Source of the DNA: Streptomyces sp. MMG1121
Lineage (GTDB): Bacteria; Actinomycetota; Actinomycetes; Streptomycetales; Streptomycetaceae
DNA: 64,000 nucleotides
NCBI RefSeq assembly: GCF_001280015.1
Contig: NZ_LGDV01000207.1
Location: 1 to 64,000 of the forward strand
Direction of reading: 5' to 3'
The notes under the pieces are model-generated. The model was not told the origin of the DNA. It saw only the letters and a program-made list of their open reading frames with translations, and ran no database searches. Shown here one piece after another: positions 9,219-18,454 of this stretch (position 1 is its first letter; each line of letters starts with the position of its first letter). Both the position numbers and the translations under genes were made by a program.

Positions 9219-10778
9219 TCAGGCCGACGGCACGGGCGCACCGAACCAGCGGTGCAGCGCGGCCTCCAGGGCACGTCGGTCCCCGGCACCGTCCAGGTCA
9301 CCGGCCCAGCACACGTAGCCGTCCGGTCGCACCAGTACCTGACGCGCCCCCAGGTCCTCGGCCGCCGTCGCAGACCGCGCATCCACATGGGGCGGGCACG
9401 CGTCGGCGGTACGAGCGGCCGATGCGGCCCCGGCCAGGTCGAGGAGGACGCCCCGCCCTGCGCGCAGCAGCGCGTGGAAGCGCAGCGGACCGTCGGCAGT
9501 CGTCAGGTCCAGGTCGGGCAGTCGGCGGCCGACGAGCGGATGCTCGTCGCCGGGCATGGGGTAGCGCAGGCCGAGCCCGGACACGACCCCGGCCAGGTGG
9601 CGGTTGGTCTCCGGCAGGCGGAGCAGTTCGACGAGGACGTCCCGCAGCGGCGCCAGCTCCGGTCCGCCGTCGAGCAGCGAGAACTGGGCACGGGCCTCGC
9701 GCAGCAGCGCGGCCGCGGCGGGGTGCCGCTCGGCGTGGTAGCTGTCGAGCAGGCCGGGGGCGGCCCGGCCCTGGACCTGCGCGGCCAGCTTCCAGCCCAG
9801 GTTGAAGGCGTCCTGGAGACCGAGGTTGAGGCCCTGGCCGCCCAGGGGCACGATGATGTGGGCCGCGTCCCCGGCCAGCAGCACCCGGTCGCTCCGGTAG
9901 CTGTCGACCTGGCGGCAGGCGTTGCTGAAGCGGGAGGCCCAGCGGATCTCCTTGAGTTCGACGTCCAGGCCGCAGGCCGCCCGGATGGCGTCGCGGATCT
10001 CGGTCTCGGTGACCGCCTCCGCGCGCCCGGCGCGCTGCGTCTGGGGCCCGGAGAAGCTGAGCCGGTGGACGCCGTCCTCCAAGGCCCGTAGCGAGAACAG
10101 CAGTTGGCCGCCTTCGACGGGGACCAGACCGGCCAGGCTGTTGCCCGGCAGCAGGCGCAGACTGCGCTGCCGGTCGGGGTCGAGTTCGCCGTGCCACTGC
10201 TCGGGGGTGCGCGCGAGGACCACGTCGGCGGCCACGAACAGCTGGGTGCCGTCCGTACCGGGGAAGTCCGCGCCGAGCGCCTTGCGTACGCCGCTGCGGC
10301 CGCCGTCGCACCCGACCAGGTAGCGGGCGCGGAGTTCCCGCTCGCCGTCGCGCGTGGCCACCGTCACGGTGACACCTTGCGCATCCTGCGCCAGTCCGGT
10401 CACTTCATGCCCACGGGACACCGCCACGCCCAGCTCCGCCAGGCGTCGCTCCAGGCGCTGCTCCACTCGGGTCTGCACCACTCCTATCTGGTAGGGGTAG
10501 CGGGTCTGCCAGGGGTGGCAGTCCAGCGGTACGGGCAGTGCCCCGAAGAAGCTGTGGGCCGGGGTGCCGAGCACGATCTGGTGCTCGAGCAGCGGTTCCA
10601 ACAGGTCGCGGGCGTCCAGGATCTCGGCGGTGCGGGGGTGCAGGTTGAGCGCCCTGGACTGCTCGCTGCGCTCCGTCAGGGACTCCAGCACCACGGGGCG
10701 CAGGCCGGCCAGCGCGAGTTCGGCCGCCACCATCAACCCGGTGGCGCCGGCGCCCACCACGATCACATCGGTGTCCAT
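9219..10778 (-). CDS. PHBH-fold FAD-dependent monooxygenase (copy 1)
   Basis: 519 residues of the PheA/TfdB group A flavoprotein family. It shows an N-terminal GAGATGLMVAAEL Rossmann motif, the DG motif LVGCDGGRSGVRKAL, the GD motif VLLAGDAAHIIVPLGGQG and the thioredoxin-like C-terminal extension ending in DGYVCWAGD. Family members hydroxylate aromatic or enol carbons or perform Baeyer-Villiger steps using NAD(P)H and O2; some relatives in tetronate and tetramate pathways (PyrE3) use FAD structurally to fold a decalin in a [4+2] cyclization. It most resembles copy 3 (QSRALNLHPRTAEILD in both). Start ATG 10778 has AAGGA upstream. Monocistronic; divergent from copy 2 with an operator between. 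Confidence 0.9.
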   Translation of the reverse strand: MDTDVIVVGAGATGLMVAAELALAGLRPVVLESLTERSEQSRALNLHPRTAEILDARDLLEPLLEHQIVLGTPAHSFFGALPVPLDCHPWQTRYPYQIGVVQTRVEQRLERRLAELGVAVSRGHEVTGLAQDAQGVTVTVATRDGERELRARYLVGCDGGRSGVRKALGADFPGTDGTQLFVAADVVLARTPEQWHGELDPDRQRSLRLLPGNSLAGLVPVEGGQLLFSLRALEDGVHRLSFSGPQTQRAGRAEAVTETEIRDAIRAACGLDVELKEIRWASRFSNACRQVDSYRSDRVLLAGDAAHIIVPLGGQGLNLGLQDAFNLGWKLAAQVQGRAAPGLLDSYHAERHPAAAALLREARAQFSLLDGGPELAPLRDVLVELLRLPETNRHLAGVVSGLGLRYPMPGDEHPLVGRRLPDLDLTTADGPLRFHALLRAGRGVLLDLAGAASAARTADACPPHVDARSATAAEDLGARQVLVRPDGYVCWAGDLDGAGDRRALEAALHRWFGAPVPSA

Positions 10779-10916
10779 ACGATTCCTTGCGGTTGTGGGT
10801 CGCTACGCGAATCGGCGCCTCGGTACGAGCACGGGTGCACGGCCGGAATTTCATGCCGGCAATTCGCGGGGGCTTCGAGCCTTCTGCACGCTAGGGAACC
10901 GCGCGAGCCACCATCA

Positions 10917-10945
10917 ACCCTTACCCCTCCCCTTATCGCCCCTAT
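10917..10945. promoter_or_regulatory. Three-half-site CCCCTAG-type operator (between FAD copies 1 and 2)
   Basis: ACCCTTA (10917-10923), CCCCTTA (10929-10935) and CCCCTAT (10939-10945), spaced 12 and 10 bp. It lies 139-167 bases upstream of the copy 1 start and 118-146 upstream of copy 2. The half-sites are weaker than in the PKS operator but the geometry is identical. Confidence 0.55.
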
Positions 10946-11062
10946 TTGTCGGCGCCGGACGCCAGCCTGCACTCCTTTTCCTTGCCGACGCACAGCGGTT
11001 GGGAAATATTGTGCTCGGCAGTATTGGCGAACATTCACACGGAACGCGTCGAGGAGCCAACG

Positions 11063-12643
11063 ATGACCACAGCACAGACCACAGACGTCCTGGTGGTCGG
11101 CAGCGGCCCGACCGGGCTCACACTGGCCAACGAGCTCGCCCTCGCCGGGGTCCGGGTCATCGTGCTGGACAAGCTGGCCGACCCCAACGAGCACTCCAAG
11201 GCGCTGGGCCTGCAGCCGCGGACGGTCGAGGTGCTCGACATGCGCGGTCTGCTCGCCACCGTGCTGGAGCGGTCGTTGACCCAGGTGCCGGACGCGCACT
11301 TCGCGGGGCTGCCGGCCGTGATGAGCTATCAGGGCTGGGGCAGCCGCCACCCCTACGGCGTGATCATCCCGCAGAACCGGGTGGAGGGGGTGCTGGAGGA
11401 GGCACTGGCCGACCGGTACGGCGTGACCGTACAGCGCTCGCACGAACTGGTCGACATCGAGCAGGACTCGGCCGGGGTGACCGCCACGGTGACCACGCCG
11501 GGCGGGGACATCCGCATCCGCGCCCGCTACCTGGTCGGCTGCGACGGAGGGCGCAGCGCCGTCCGCAAGCGGCTGGGCGTCGCCTTCCCGGGCACCCGGA
11601 CCGCGTTCGCCGGAGTGGTGGCCGACGTCACCCTCAAGAAGGGCGCCGAGGCGGTGTCCGCCCGCCCCAAGTCCATCCGTGATCTCCTCGGCTCCGACAA
11701 GTCCCAGCAGAACAGGATGACTTGGCCGCTGGTGCCGCTGCAGCACGGGCTGTACCGCGTGGTGTGGGGCATCTACGGACAGAGCGAGGCCGAGGCGAAC
11801 GCCCCGGCGACGGAGGCCGAGGTCCGCCAGTCGGTGGCGATGCGCTACGGCGACGCGGTGGAGATCGACGAGGTCCGCTGGCTGTCCCGCTTCACCGACT
11901 CCGCCTATCAGGCCGAGCGGTACCGCCAGGGACGGGTCCTGCTGGCCGGGGACGCCGCCCATGTCCATCTGCCCGCGGCCGGCCAGGGCCTCAACCTGGG
12001 CGTGCAGGACGCGATGAACCTGGGATGGAAGCTCGCCGCCGAGGTCAACGGCTGGGCTCCTGAAGGCCTGCTGGACAGCTACCACGGCGAGCGGCACCCG
12101 ATCGGCGCGAGCGTCGTGGAGAACACCCGCGCCCAGGCGGTGCTGACCAACCCCGCCGAGGAGTACGACGGGCTGCGGGCGATATTCGTCCGGCTGCTGA
12201 AGATCGATGACGTCAACCACCACCTGGCCGGCATGGTGTCCGGACTGGACATCCGCTACCCGATCGCCGGGAGCGAGCAGGACGAACTCGTCGGTGCCCG
12301 CATGCCGGACCTCGACCTCCGGGTCGACGGCGGCGAATCCACGGTCAGTGCGCTGCTCCGCTCCGGACGGGGCGTCCTGCTCACCACCGCGGCCGCCCCG
12401 CGCTTCGGCACGCTCGCCGGCCCGTGGTCGGACCGCGTCGACATCGTCACCGTGGACGCCCTGCCGGACTACGACGCCGACGCGGTACTCATCCGCCCCG
12501 ACGGCTATGTCTGCTGGGCGGCGACCGGCGCGGAGGCCGCCGCCCGGCAGCGGCTCGAGGAGGCGCTGTGGACCTGGTACGGGACGGCCCGCCCGGCCGC
12601 CGCCGGGACGGGCCCCGCACCGGAAGCCGCCGTCTCCCGCTGA
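11063..12643 (+). CDS. PHBH-fold FAD-dependent monooxygenase (copy 2)
   Basis: 526 residues, same architecture as copies 1 and 3: GSGPTGLTLANELALAG at the N-terminus, YLVGCDGGRSAVRKRL, VLLAGDAAHVHLPAAGQGLNLG and a C-terminal IRPDGYVCWAA. It is the most divergent of the three in the N-terminal region (HSKALGLQPRTVEVLD) and in the substrate-facing GD loop (HLPAAGQG instead of PLGGQG or PIGGQG), so a different substrate or role is likely. Start ATG 11063 has GAGGAG at 11051-11056; the in-frame TTG at 10946 falls in the operator and lacks a ribosome site. It is convergent with the VCBS-repeat gene, with a hairpin between. Confidence 0.9.
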   Translation: MTTAQTTDVLVVGSGPTGLTLANELALAGVRVIVLDKLADPNEHSKALGLQPRTVEVLDMRGLLATVLERSLTQVPDAHFAGLPAVMSYQGWGSRHPYGVIIPQNRVEGVLEEALADRYGVTVQRSHELVDIEQDSAGVTATVTTPGGDIRIRARYLVGCDGGRSAVRKRLGVAFPGTRTAFAGVVADVTLKKGAEAVSARPKSIRDLLGSDKSQQNRMTWPLVPLQHGLYRVVWGIYGQSEAEANAPATEAEVRQSVAMRYGDAVEIDEVRWLSRFTDSAYQAERYRQGRVLLAGDAAHVHLPAAGQGLNLGVQDAMNLGWKLAAEVNGWAPEGLLDSYHGERHPIGASVVENTRAQAVLTNPAEEYDGLRAIFVRLLKIDDVNHHLAGMVSGLDIRYPIAGSEQDELVGARMPDLDLRVDGGESTVSALLRSGRGVLLTTAAAPRFGTLAGPWSDRVDIVTVDALPDYDADAVLIRPDGYVCWAATGAEAAARQRLEEALWTWYGTARPAAAGTGPAPEAAVSR

Positions 12644-12746
12644 CGACCCGCGTCCGCACCCCGCCGCCGTCGCACCCTTCGCCCGCACGGGCTCCGATGC
12701 GGCGGCGGGGTGGTCGCCGCCCTCCGGCGCGTGACCTGACGACAGC

Positions 12747-12775
12747 GTGGCCGCACTCGACTCGAGTGCGGCCAC
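12747..12775. terminator. Bidirectional hairpin terminator
   Basis: Perfect 14-bp arms GTGGCCGCACTCGA (12747-12760) and TCGAGTGCGGCCAC (12762-12775) with a minimal loop, between the convergent FAD copy 2 and VCBS-repeat genes. Confidence 0.8.
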
Positions 12776-12829
12776 CTGCACTTCAGGACCCGTCACAGTC
12801 CGCGCCGACCCCTCAGGGCCACGATCGCC

Positions 12830-13687
12830 TCAGCTGATGGCGTCCACGTCGTGCCACCCCTTCGCCACCACGACCGGGGCGCGGAAGACCGCGGTGGGGT
12901 TCGCCGGGTCGAAGGTGCCGGTGTGGACATAGGCCAACAGCGTGCCGTCGGACCGCAGGCCCAGCAGGTCCGGTCGACCATCGCCGTTGATGTCCGTGAC
13001 GGAGATGATGTCCATCGCGTCCCAGCCGTGACTGATCGTCACATAGCTTGCATCGCCGAGCGGTTCACCGTCCGCGTCGAAGCCCTCGGCCGGTGGCCGG
13101 TACAGGGCGAGTTCGCCGTTGTCGTGCAGGACCAGGAGGTCGACCGCGCCGGACCCGGTGATGTCGGCGGCACCGATCGGGATGTCGGTCGCGCCGATGG
13201 TGGCCAGCCGGGTGGGCGCGGCGAAGCTGTCGGTGCCGTCGACGTCGCCGCCGGAGGGAATGATGTCGATCTTGCTGGTGTCGATCTGCCTGCCGAGGAT
13301 GTCGGTGATCCCGTCGCCGTCGATGTCGGCGAGCGCGATGGTGTCGTAGGCGACTTCGGGCAGCCGCCCGCCGACGTGGATGGGCTCGGTGAGGGTGTCC
13401 AGCCCCTGGAGTCCGTTCTCGTTGAGGCAGATGTACGCCTGCTCCTCCGCGGTGAGCGCGAAGATGTCGGCCTTGCCGTTTCCCGTGAAGTCCCCGGCTC
13501 CTACCCACACATAGTGGTCGGACCGAAAACCGGTCGCGATCGTCACCGGCTCACCGTAGGTGTCCAGCCCGTTGAGGGTGCCGCTGTTCGGATAGACCAG
13601 CAATTCGCTGGTCTCGGCATTACGGACCAGCAGGTCCAGCCTGCCGTCTCCGTTGAACGACCCGGAATGGCCGGTGTAAGTCAGCAT
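12830..13687 (-). CDS. Intracellular FG-GAP/VCBS-repeat beta-propeller protein
   Basis: 285 residues with no signal peptide. At least five calcium-loop repeats are visible: SFNGDGRLDLL, DFTGNGKADIF, DIDGDGITDIL, DITGSGAVDLL and DINGDGRPDLL, each about 50 residues apart, giving a propeller-like domain. Such repeats usually sit in secreted lectin-like or integrin-like proteins; a cytosolic single-domain version inside a biosynthetic cluster is unusual. No catalytic residues can be assigned. It may be a sugar- or substrate-binding protein, or a folded scaffold recruited as a cyclase, as TrdE (glycoside-hydrolase-like) was in tirandamycin biosynthesis; this is inference. Its own promoter region carries the cluster operator 145-171 bases upstream. 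Confidence 0.85.
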   Translation of the reverse strand: MLTYTGHSGSFNGDGRLDLLVRNAETSELLVYPNSGTLNGLDTYGEPVTIATGFRSDHYVWVGAGDFTGNGKADIFALTAEEQAYICLNENGLQGLDTLTEPIHVGGRLPEVAYDTIALADIDGDGITDILGRQIDTSKIDIIPSGGDVDGTDSFAAPTRLATIGATDIPIGAADITGSGAVDLLVLHDNGELALYRPPAEGFDADGEPLGDASYVTISHGWDAMDIISVTDINGDGRPDLLGLRSDGTLLAYVHTGTFDPANPTAVFRAPVVVAKGWHDVDAIS

Positions 13688-13831
13688 CCGCTCTCCCGTA
13701 TTCGCGTGGGCTCGAATTGCGATGAAAATTCACCCACACCGCGAGGCCGAGGGCCACCATGCCGGGTGAATCCGCCGCGGACCACCGCCGCAGACCACCT
13801 TCCACCTTATTGCGGCCACCTCCGCGATAAA

Positions 13832-13858
13832 CCCCTAGCAGCCCCCTAGCACCCCTTA
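13832..13858. promoter_or_regulatory. CCCCTAG operator cluster (VCBS gene)
   Basis: CCCCTAG (13832-13838), CCCCTAG within a five-C run (13843-13849) and CCCCTTA (13852-13858); spacing is about 10-11 and 9-10 bp depending on the register chosen in the C run. It lies 145-171 bases upstream of the VCBS-repeat gene on the minus strand. Confidence 0.6.
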
Positions 13859-14457
13859 TACCGTGTTCTACGTGGTGGGTTTGCGGAGGCGTTCGCAGCG
13901 GCAGAGGGCGGCTGCACGTCCGGGGAAGGCCAGGGGGTTGCCGGGTTTCCGTTCCGCGTGGGACTCATGTCCCCTGTGCACATGGGCCACCACCGGCTTC
14001 AGTGCGGGGCTGCCGTGCGTGTCGGGCGCGGAGAGGCCGACACGCAGGGGCGGTCCGTTCGCGCGGGGCAGGCTGTGATCACCGATGCCCGAGGCCTCCC
14101 AAACGCCGGCGTCCGTGTCCGACGGATCCGGCCCGGATGGGCTGTGAACTGCACGCGATCGCCGCCTTCGCCGGGCACCGGAGCCGATGAACATGGCCAG
14201 GACCGGACGCCGGCCGACCGCCGAGCACTCACAGGGTCCCCGGGAGCAGTCGCGCTGCCCGGTGACCGCGTCCGGCCGTCGGCCCCCGTCCGCCGGGCTC
14301 ATCGCGCCCCGCGCGGCGACGCGTACCCGAGGCGGTCCGCTTCCTGCGGTTCACAGGCCCGCTGACCTCGACCGGAGCAGATGCGTAGGTGTTTTTACTG
14401 ATGTACTTCGCCATCTCATGTGGCACATTTAGCGGCACAGTTGTCGGCATCACCCGA

Positions 14458-14467
14458 CCCTAGGGGG
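14458..14467. promoter_or_regulatory. Single CCCTAGGGGG site upstream of LAL regulator
   Basis: A lone half-site with palindromic character (CCCTAGGG) 424-433 bases upstream of the LAL gene at 14891. No second half-site occurs at 10 or 12 bp on either side, so autoregulation through it is only a possibility. Confidence 0.3.
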
Positions 14468-14890
14468 ACTGTATATGCGGTACGAGGTCCTGGGCAGACC
14501 CGCGCCGATAAGCGGGCAGAGCACCCTGTCCGCCGGCGCGAGGCGAGTGTCCCGACCGGTCGAAGCTCCCGGGTCGTTTCGCACGGAGTGTGCGTCAACA
14601 GGGTTCTGACCAATCCTCCCGCCACGGCGAGGACAACTCCCGCACGGGCCCCGTGTATTCCCATTAGCAACCACCCACCGACCGCTCGCACGGCCACGCC
14701 GTGAATCCGTCGGTGTCGCCGTGCGTTGCTGTCGTTCCCATGTGCGATAAACCGGCACGCCTAGAGGCCCGCGCCGGATAACGCACCCATGTGAACCGGG
14801 CGGCCCATTTCACGAAATGGCATTCACGGCAGCCGGTGCGGACATCGAACTCACGCCATGATCAACGGGATCGCGAGACTGAGGAGATCT

Positions 14891-17683
14891 GTGAGGCTAG
14901 TCGAACGGGGAAATGAGCTCACGCAACTGCGTGACTTGCTGGCCACCTGCCTCCGGGGCACGGGTGGTGTCGCCCTGGTCACCGGAGCGGTCGCCTCTGG
15001 AAAGACCAGTCTGATGGGCACGTTCGCCCAGCACGTCGCGGAGTCGGGTGCTCTGTTCCTCCACGCCAGCGCGTCCAAGGCCGAGCAGGGCCTGCCCCTC
15101 GGAGTCGTCGGGCAGCTGCTGCACACCGCCCCCCTGTCGGCCCGTCAGTCCCGGCGCAGCACCGAGCTCGTCGACGAGTACGCCGAGGCGGCGGAGCTGC
15201 CCGACGTCGCATACGAGACCATCCGGCAGGACCACGTCCGCGTGATCCACGACCTGTGCACCCTGCTGCTCGAACTGGCCACGCACGGCCCGGTCGTGAT
15301 CGGGATCGACGACGTCGAGTACGCCGACCGGCTCTCCCTGCAGTTCCTGTCGTACCTGGCCCGCCGGCTGACCTCGGCGCCGGTACTCATCGTGCTCACC
15401 GAGCGCGCCGTGCTCGAGCCCGGCCACCCCTCCTTCCACACCGAGCTCCTGGGCCAGACGCACTGCCTGCGCATCCGCCTGGAGCCGCTGACCACGGAGG
15501 GGATAGCGGAGCTGCTCGCCGACCACCTCGACACCTGGGACGCCGGCCTGCCCTCCGTCTGCGCGGCGATCAGCGGCGGAAACCCTTTGCTCGTCCGCGC
15601 TTTGATCGATGATCACCAGGCTGCCAGTCGACGGGTGCCCGGCCAGCGCATGGTGCAGCCGCCCGTGGGCGAGGCCTTCCGCGAAGCGGTCCTGGTCTGT
15701 GTGCACCGCTGCGGTCCCGGGGTGCTGGACGGCGCTCGCGGTCTCGCGGTGCTGGACGAACCGGGCACCCCGGCGCTGCTGGGGCAGTTGCTCGGCATCG
15801 AGGCGCACCGGGCCGCCCAGATCATGGACGTCCTGAACGCCGCCGGTCTGCTGGAGCAGGGCGGGTTCCGCCATCCTGCGGCCCGCTCGGCGGTGCTGGA
15901 CAACTTCGCCGGGGAGGAGCGCGCGGAGCTGCACCGGCGCGCGGCCGAGCTGCTGTACCCCGAGGGCGCGCCGGCGATGACCGTCGCGGCCCATCTGGTC
16001 GCCGCGGACCGGGTCGGCGCCCCCTGGGCGGTGCCGGTGCTCCAGGAGGCGGCCGACCAGGCGCTGACCGAGGACCGGGTCGACGAGGCGGTCGCGTTCC
16101 TGAAGCTGGCGCACCGGACCTGCGCCGACGCCCGTTCGCGCGCCATGATCATGGCGGCGCTCGCGGACGCCGAGTGGCGGATCAACCCCTCGGCCGTCGT
16201 CCGTCAACTCCCCCAGATGACTTCCGCCATACAGGACGGCCACCTCCAGGACACCGATGCCCTGGCCCCGATCAGCTACTTGCTCTGGGACGGCCGGATC
16301 GACGAGGCGACCCGGGCCCTGCGACTCCTCGACGAGTCGACCGCCGCCACGAAGCCGCAGACGGTGTCGGACCTGTACGCCTTCCGGCTGTCGATGGCCG
16401 CGTCCTACCCGGCACTGCTGACCAACGTGCCCGAACTCCCGCCGCTGTCCCACCGCAAGGAGCAGTCGCGCGAATCCCTCACGATGGACATGCGGCTGCG
16501 GGCCGTCACCGCCTTCACCGCGGTGCTGCGCCACGACTCGGCTGCCGAGGCCGTCACGGCGGCCGAACACGTCCTGCAGAGCTGCCACTTGGGGCACACC
16601 ACGCTGGAGCCGATGTGCCTCGCGCTGCTGACCCTCGTCTACGCGGACCGCCTCGACAAGGCCACTCCGTGGTGCGATGCGCTGCTCAAGGAGGCGGACC
16701 ACCGCCACTCCCCCACCTGGCAGGCGACGCTGACCGCGATCCGGGCCGACATCGCGCTGCGCCAGGGTGACCTGACCGCCGCCGAGGTGCACGCCCGCAC
16801 CGCTCTCGACTCGATGTCCGAACGCAGTTGGGGCGTGGCCATCGGCGCGCCCCTGGCGACCCTGCTGCACGCCACCACCGCGATGGGGCAGTACGCCGAG
16901 GCCGAGGCACTGACCCGCTCGGTGCCACCCGCCGTGTTCCAGACCCGCTGGGGGCTGTCGTATCTGCACGCGCGCGGGCGCCACTACCTCGCCACCGAGC
17001 GGCCGCAGGCAGCGCTCAGCGACTTCGTCACCTGCGGCGAGCTGATGGTCGGCTGGGACATGGACCTGCCCGCGCTCGTGCCCTGGCGCTCCGAAGCCGC
17101 CCGCGTGCACCTGCAGTTGGGAGACGTGACGCAGGCCCGGCGGCTGGCGGAGGAACAGCTCGCCCGGCCGGGCACCCGCCGGTCGCGCACCCACGGTATC
17201 GCCCTGCGCACGCTGGCTTCGTGCAGTGAGCCCAAACAGCGGCCGCAGATCCTGCGCAAGGCAGCCGAGGAGCTCCAAGAATGCGGCGACCGCTTCGAGT
17301 TGGCCGGCGCGCTGGCCGACCTCAGCGACGCGCACCACGCCCTGGGCGAGTCCGACCGGGCGCGGATGATGGCGCGGCGCGCCTGGCACGTGGCCACCGA
17401 CTGCAAAGCGGGGTCGCTGCTCCAACGGTGGTCGTTGAACCAGGCGGCGGCCCTGCCGGAGCCACCGGCCGCCACCGAGGGCCTGACCTCCTTGAGTGAC
17501 GCCGAGCGGCGGGTGGCCGCACTCGCCGTCAAGGGACACACCAACCGGGAGATAGCCCGCAAGCTCTACATCACGGTCAGCACCGTGGAGCAGCATCTGA
17601 CCAGGGCGTACCGGAAGCTGGACGTACGCAACCGCGCGGATCTGCCGGTCCGGCTCCAGCCGAGCAGCGTGGCCCCGGCCTGA
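14891..17683 (+). CDS. LAL-family LuxR transcriptional regulator (copy 1)
   Basis: 930 residues, typical of large ATP-binding LuxR (LAL) activators. Walker A is GAVASGKTSL near residue 40 and Walker B is VVIGIDDVEYAD near 140. A long helical (TPR-like) middle follows. The C-terminal LuxR helix-turn-helix begins LSDAERRVAALAVKGHTNREIARKL and continues TVSTVEQHLTRAYRKL. Such proteins are usually pathway-specific activators; this one is a candidate reader of the CCCCTAG operators. Start: GTG 14891 with GAGGAG at 14881-14886; an in-frame ATG at 14858 has no ribosome site. Convergent with the TetR gene, 16 bases apart, with no terminator visible. Confidence 0.9.
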   Translation: MRLVERGNELTQLRDLLATCLRGTGGVALVTGAVASGKTSLMGTFAQHVAESGALFLHASASKAEQGLPLGVVGQLLHTAPLSARQSRRSTELVDEYAEAAELPDVAYETIRQDHVRVIHDLCTLLLELATHGPVVIGIDDVEYADRLSLQFLSYLARRLTSAPVLIVLTERAVLEPGHPSFHTELLGQTHCLRIRLEPLTTEGIAELLADHLDTWDAGLPSVCAAISGGNPLLVRALIDDHQAASRRVPGQRMVQPPVGEAFREAVLVCVHRCGPGVLDGARGLAVLDEPGTPALLGQLLGIEAHRAAQIMDVLNAAGLLEQGGFRHPAARSAVLDNFAGEERAELHRRAAELLYPEGAPAMTVAAHLVAADRVGAPWAVPVLQEAADQALTEDRVDEAVAFLKLAHRTCADARSRAMIMAALADAEWRINPSAVVRQLPQMTSAIQDGHLQDTDALAPISYLLWDGRIDEATRALRLLDESTAATKPQTVSDLYAFRLSMAASYPALLTNVPELPPLSHRKEQSRESLTMDMRLRAVTAFTAVLRHDSAAEAVTAAEHVLQSCHLGHTTLEPMCLALLTLVYADRLDKATPWCDALLKEADHRHSPTWQATLTAIRADIALRQGDLTAAEVHARTALDSMSERSWGVAIGAPLATLLHATTAMGQYAEAEALTRSVPPAVFQTRWGLSYLHARGRHYLATERPQAALSDFVTCGELMVGWDMDLPALVPWRSEAARVHLQLGDVTQARRLAEEQLARPGTRRSRTHGIALRTLASCSEPKQRPQILRKAAEELQECGDRFELAGALADLSDAHHALGESDRARMMARRAWHVATDCKAGSLLQRWSLNQAAALPEPPAATEGLTSLSDAERRVAALAVKGHTNREIARKLYITVSTVEQHLTRAYRKLDVRNRADLPVRLQPSSVAPA

Positions 17684-17699
17684 TAACCGTCGCACGGAG

Positions 17700-18377
17700 T
17701 CAGGAGGTGGCCGACGGCCGCTGGTAGGCGCGCAGGAAGACGCGGACACCACTGACGACGATCCGCTCGATATCGGCGTCCTCAACGGGGAGCACACCGA
17801 ACAGCGAGCGGTTGTTCACGCTGCTGGTGACCAGCGCGCCGAAGTGTGCCGCGGCCTCCATCGGGTCGGGCACGTCGAGGTGGCCGCGTTCGGCCAGGGC
17901 GGCCAGCCGCTCGGCCAGTGCGAGCTGTTCGTTGCCCGGGGCGCCCCGGCGGTCGAGGAGCGCGGGGAAGTGCGCGGCCTCGGCGATCACCAGGCGGATC
18001 GCCGAGGCGCGGCCCTGAGAGCACGCCACAGTGGAGCCCAGTTCACGGCCGAAGGCGATCATGGCCGCCTCGATGTCGGTGACATCGTCACCGAGCGTGC
18101 GGTCCAGGATGTCCATGAACTGTTCCATCATCGCGGTCTCGGCGTCTTCGATGACCGCGAGGAACAGCCTTTCCTTGTCGCCGTAGTAGTCGTACACCGT
18201 CCGCTTGGAGACGCCGGCCTCGAGGGCCACGGCGTCCACGCTGGTCCGTGCGACCCCTTCGCGCAGGAAGAGTTCCAGCGCGGCTTCGATGATCGACGCC
18301 CGCTTCTCCGGAGACCCCTGGCGCAGCCGACTGTCGGCCTCGCGCCGCCGCGGGCCTGTTGTGGGCGGGCTCGTCAC
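17700..18377 (-). CDS. TetR-family repressor
   Basis: 225 residues. The N-terminal helix-turn-helix covers about residues 28-75, with recognition region VDAVALEAGVSKRTVYDYYGDKERL; the C-terminal ligand-binding half is variable. It is divergent from the exporter gene, and a palindrome sits between them against the exporter start, the classic layout of an efflux repressor released by the pathway product. Start: GTG 18377 with GAGGAG upstream at correct spacing. Confidence 0.9.
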   Translation of the reverse strand: MTSPPTTGPRRREADSRLRQGSPEKRASIIEAALELFLREGVARTSVDAVALEAGVSKRTVYDYYGDKERLFLAVIEDAETAMMEQFMDILDRTLGDDVTDIEAAMIAFGRELGSTVACSQGRASAIRLVIAEAAHFPALLDRRGAPGNEQLALAERLAALAERGHLDVPDPMEAAAHFGALVTSSVNNRSLFGVLPVEDADIERIVVSGVRVFLRAYQRPSATS

Positions 18378-18416
18378 TGGATGGCTCCTCAGGTCTTGCG
18401 GCGGCGTCGAAAACGA

Positions 18417-18444
18417 GTGTACACCACTACACTACACCGTGTAG
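18417..18444. promoter_or_regulatory. Probable TetR operator overlapping the exporter promoter
   Basis: CTACACCGTGTAG (18432-18444) is a 13-base palindrome about a central C; GTGTACAC (18417-18424) is a second, perfect 8-base palindrome. The pair ends 10 bases before the exporter ATG, so binding would block RNA polymerase. Confidence 0.65.
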
Positions 18445-18454
18445 CATCATTTTC

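Larger units (their letters stand above)
13688..14890. other. 1.2-kb intergenic region between VCBS and LAL genes
   Basis: No reading frame here has convincing coding character or a recognisable product. It holds the two divergent promoters: an operator cluster at 13832-13858 and a single CCCTAGGGGG site at 14458-14467. Local composition drops in places (for example near 14395-14445), which fits promoter DNA. The long leader upstream of the regulator (over 400 bases from the 14458 site) is unexplained. Confidence 0.5.

Noticed and set aside
13868..14758. Several 70-145-codon frames in the VCBS-LAL gap
   Set aside because: Overlapping on both strands, rich in Arg and Pro, without ribosome sites or recognisable products; treated as non-coding.
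14851..17797. 966-codon minus-strand frame opposite LAL copy 1
   Set aside because: Antisense shadow; the plus strand has Walker and LuxR motifs.
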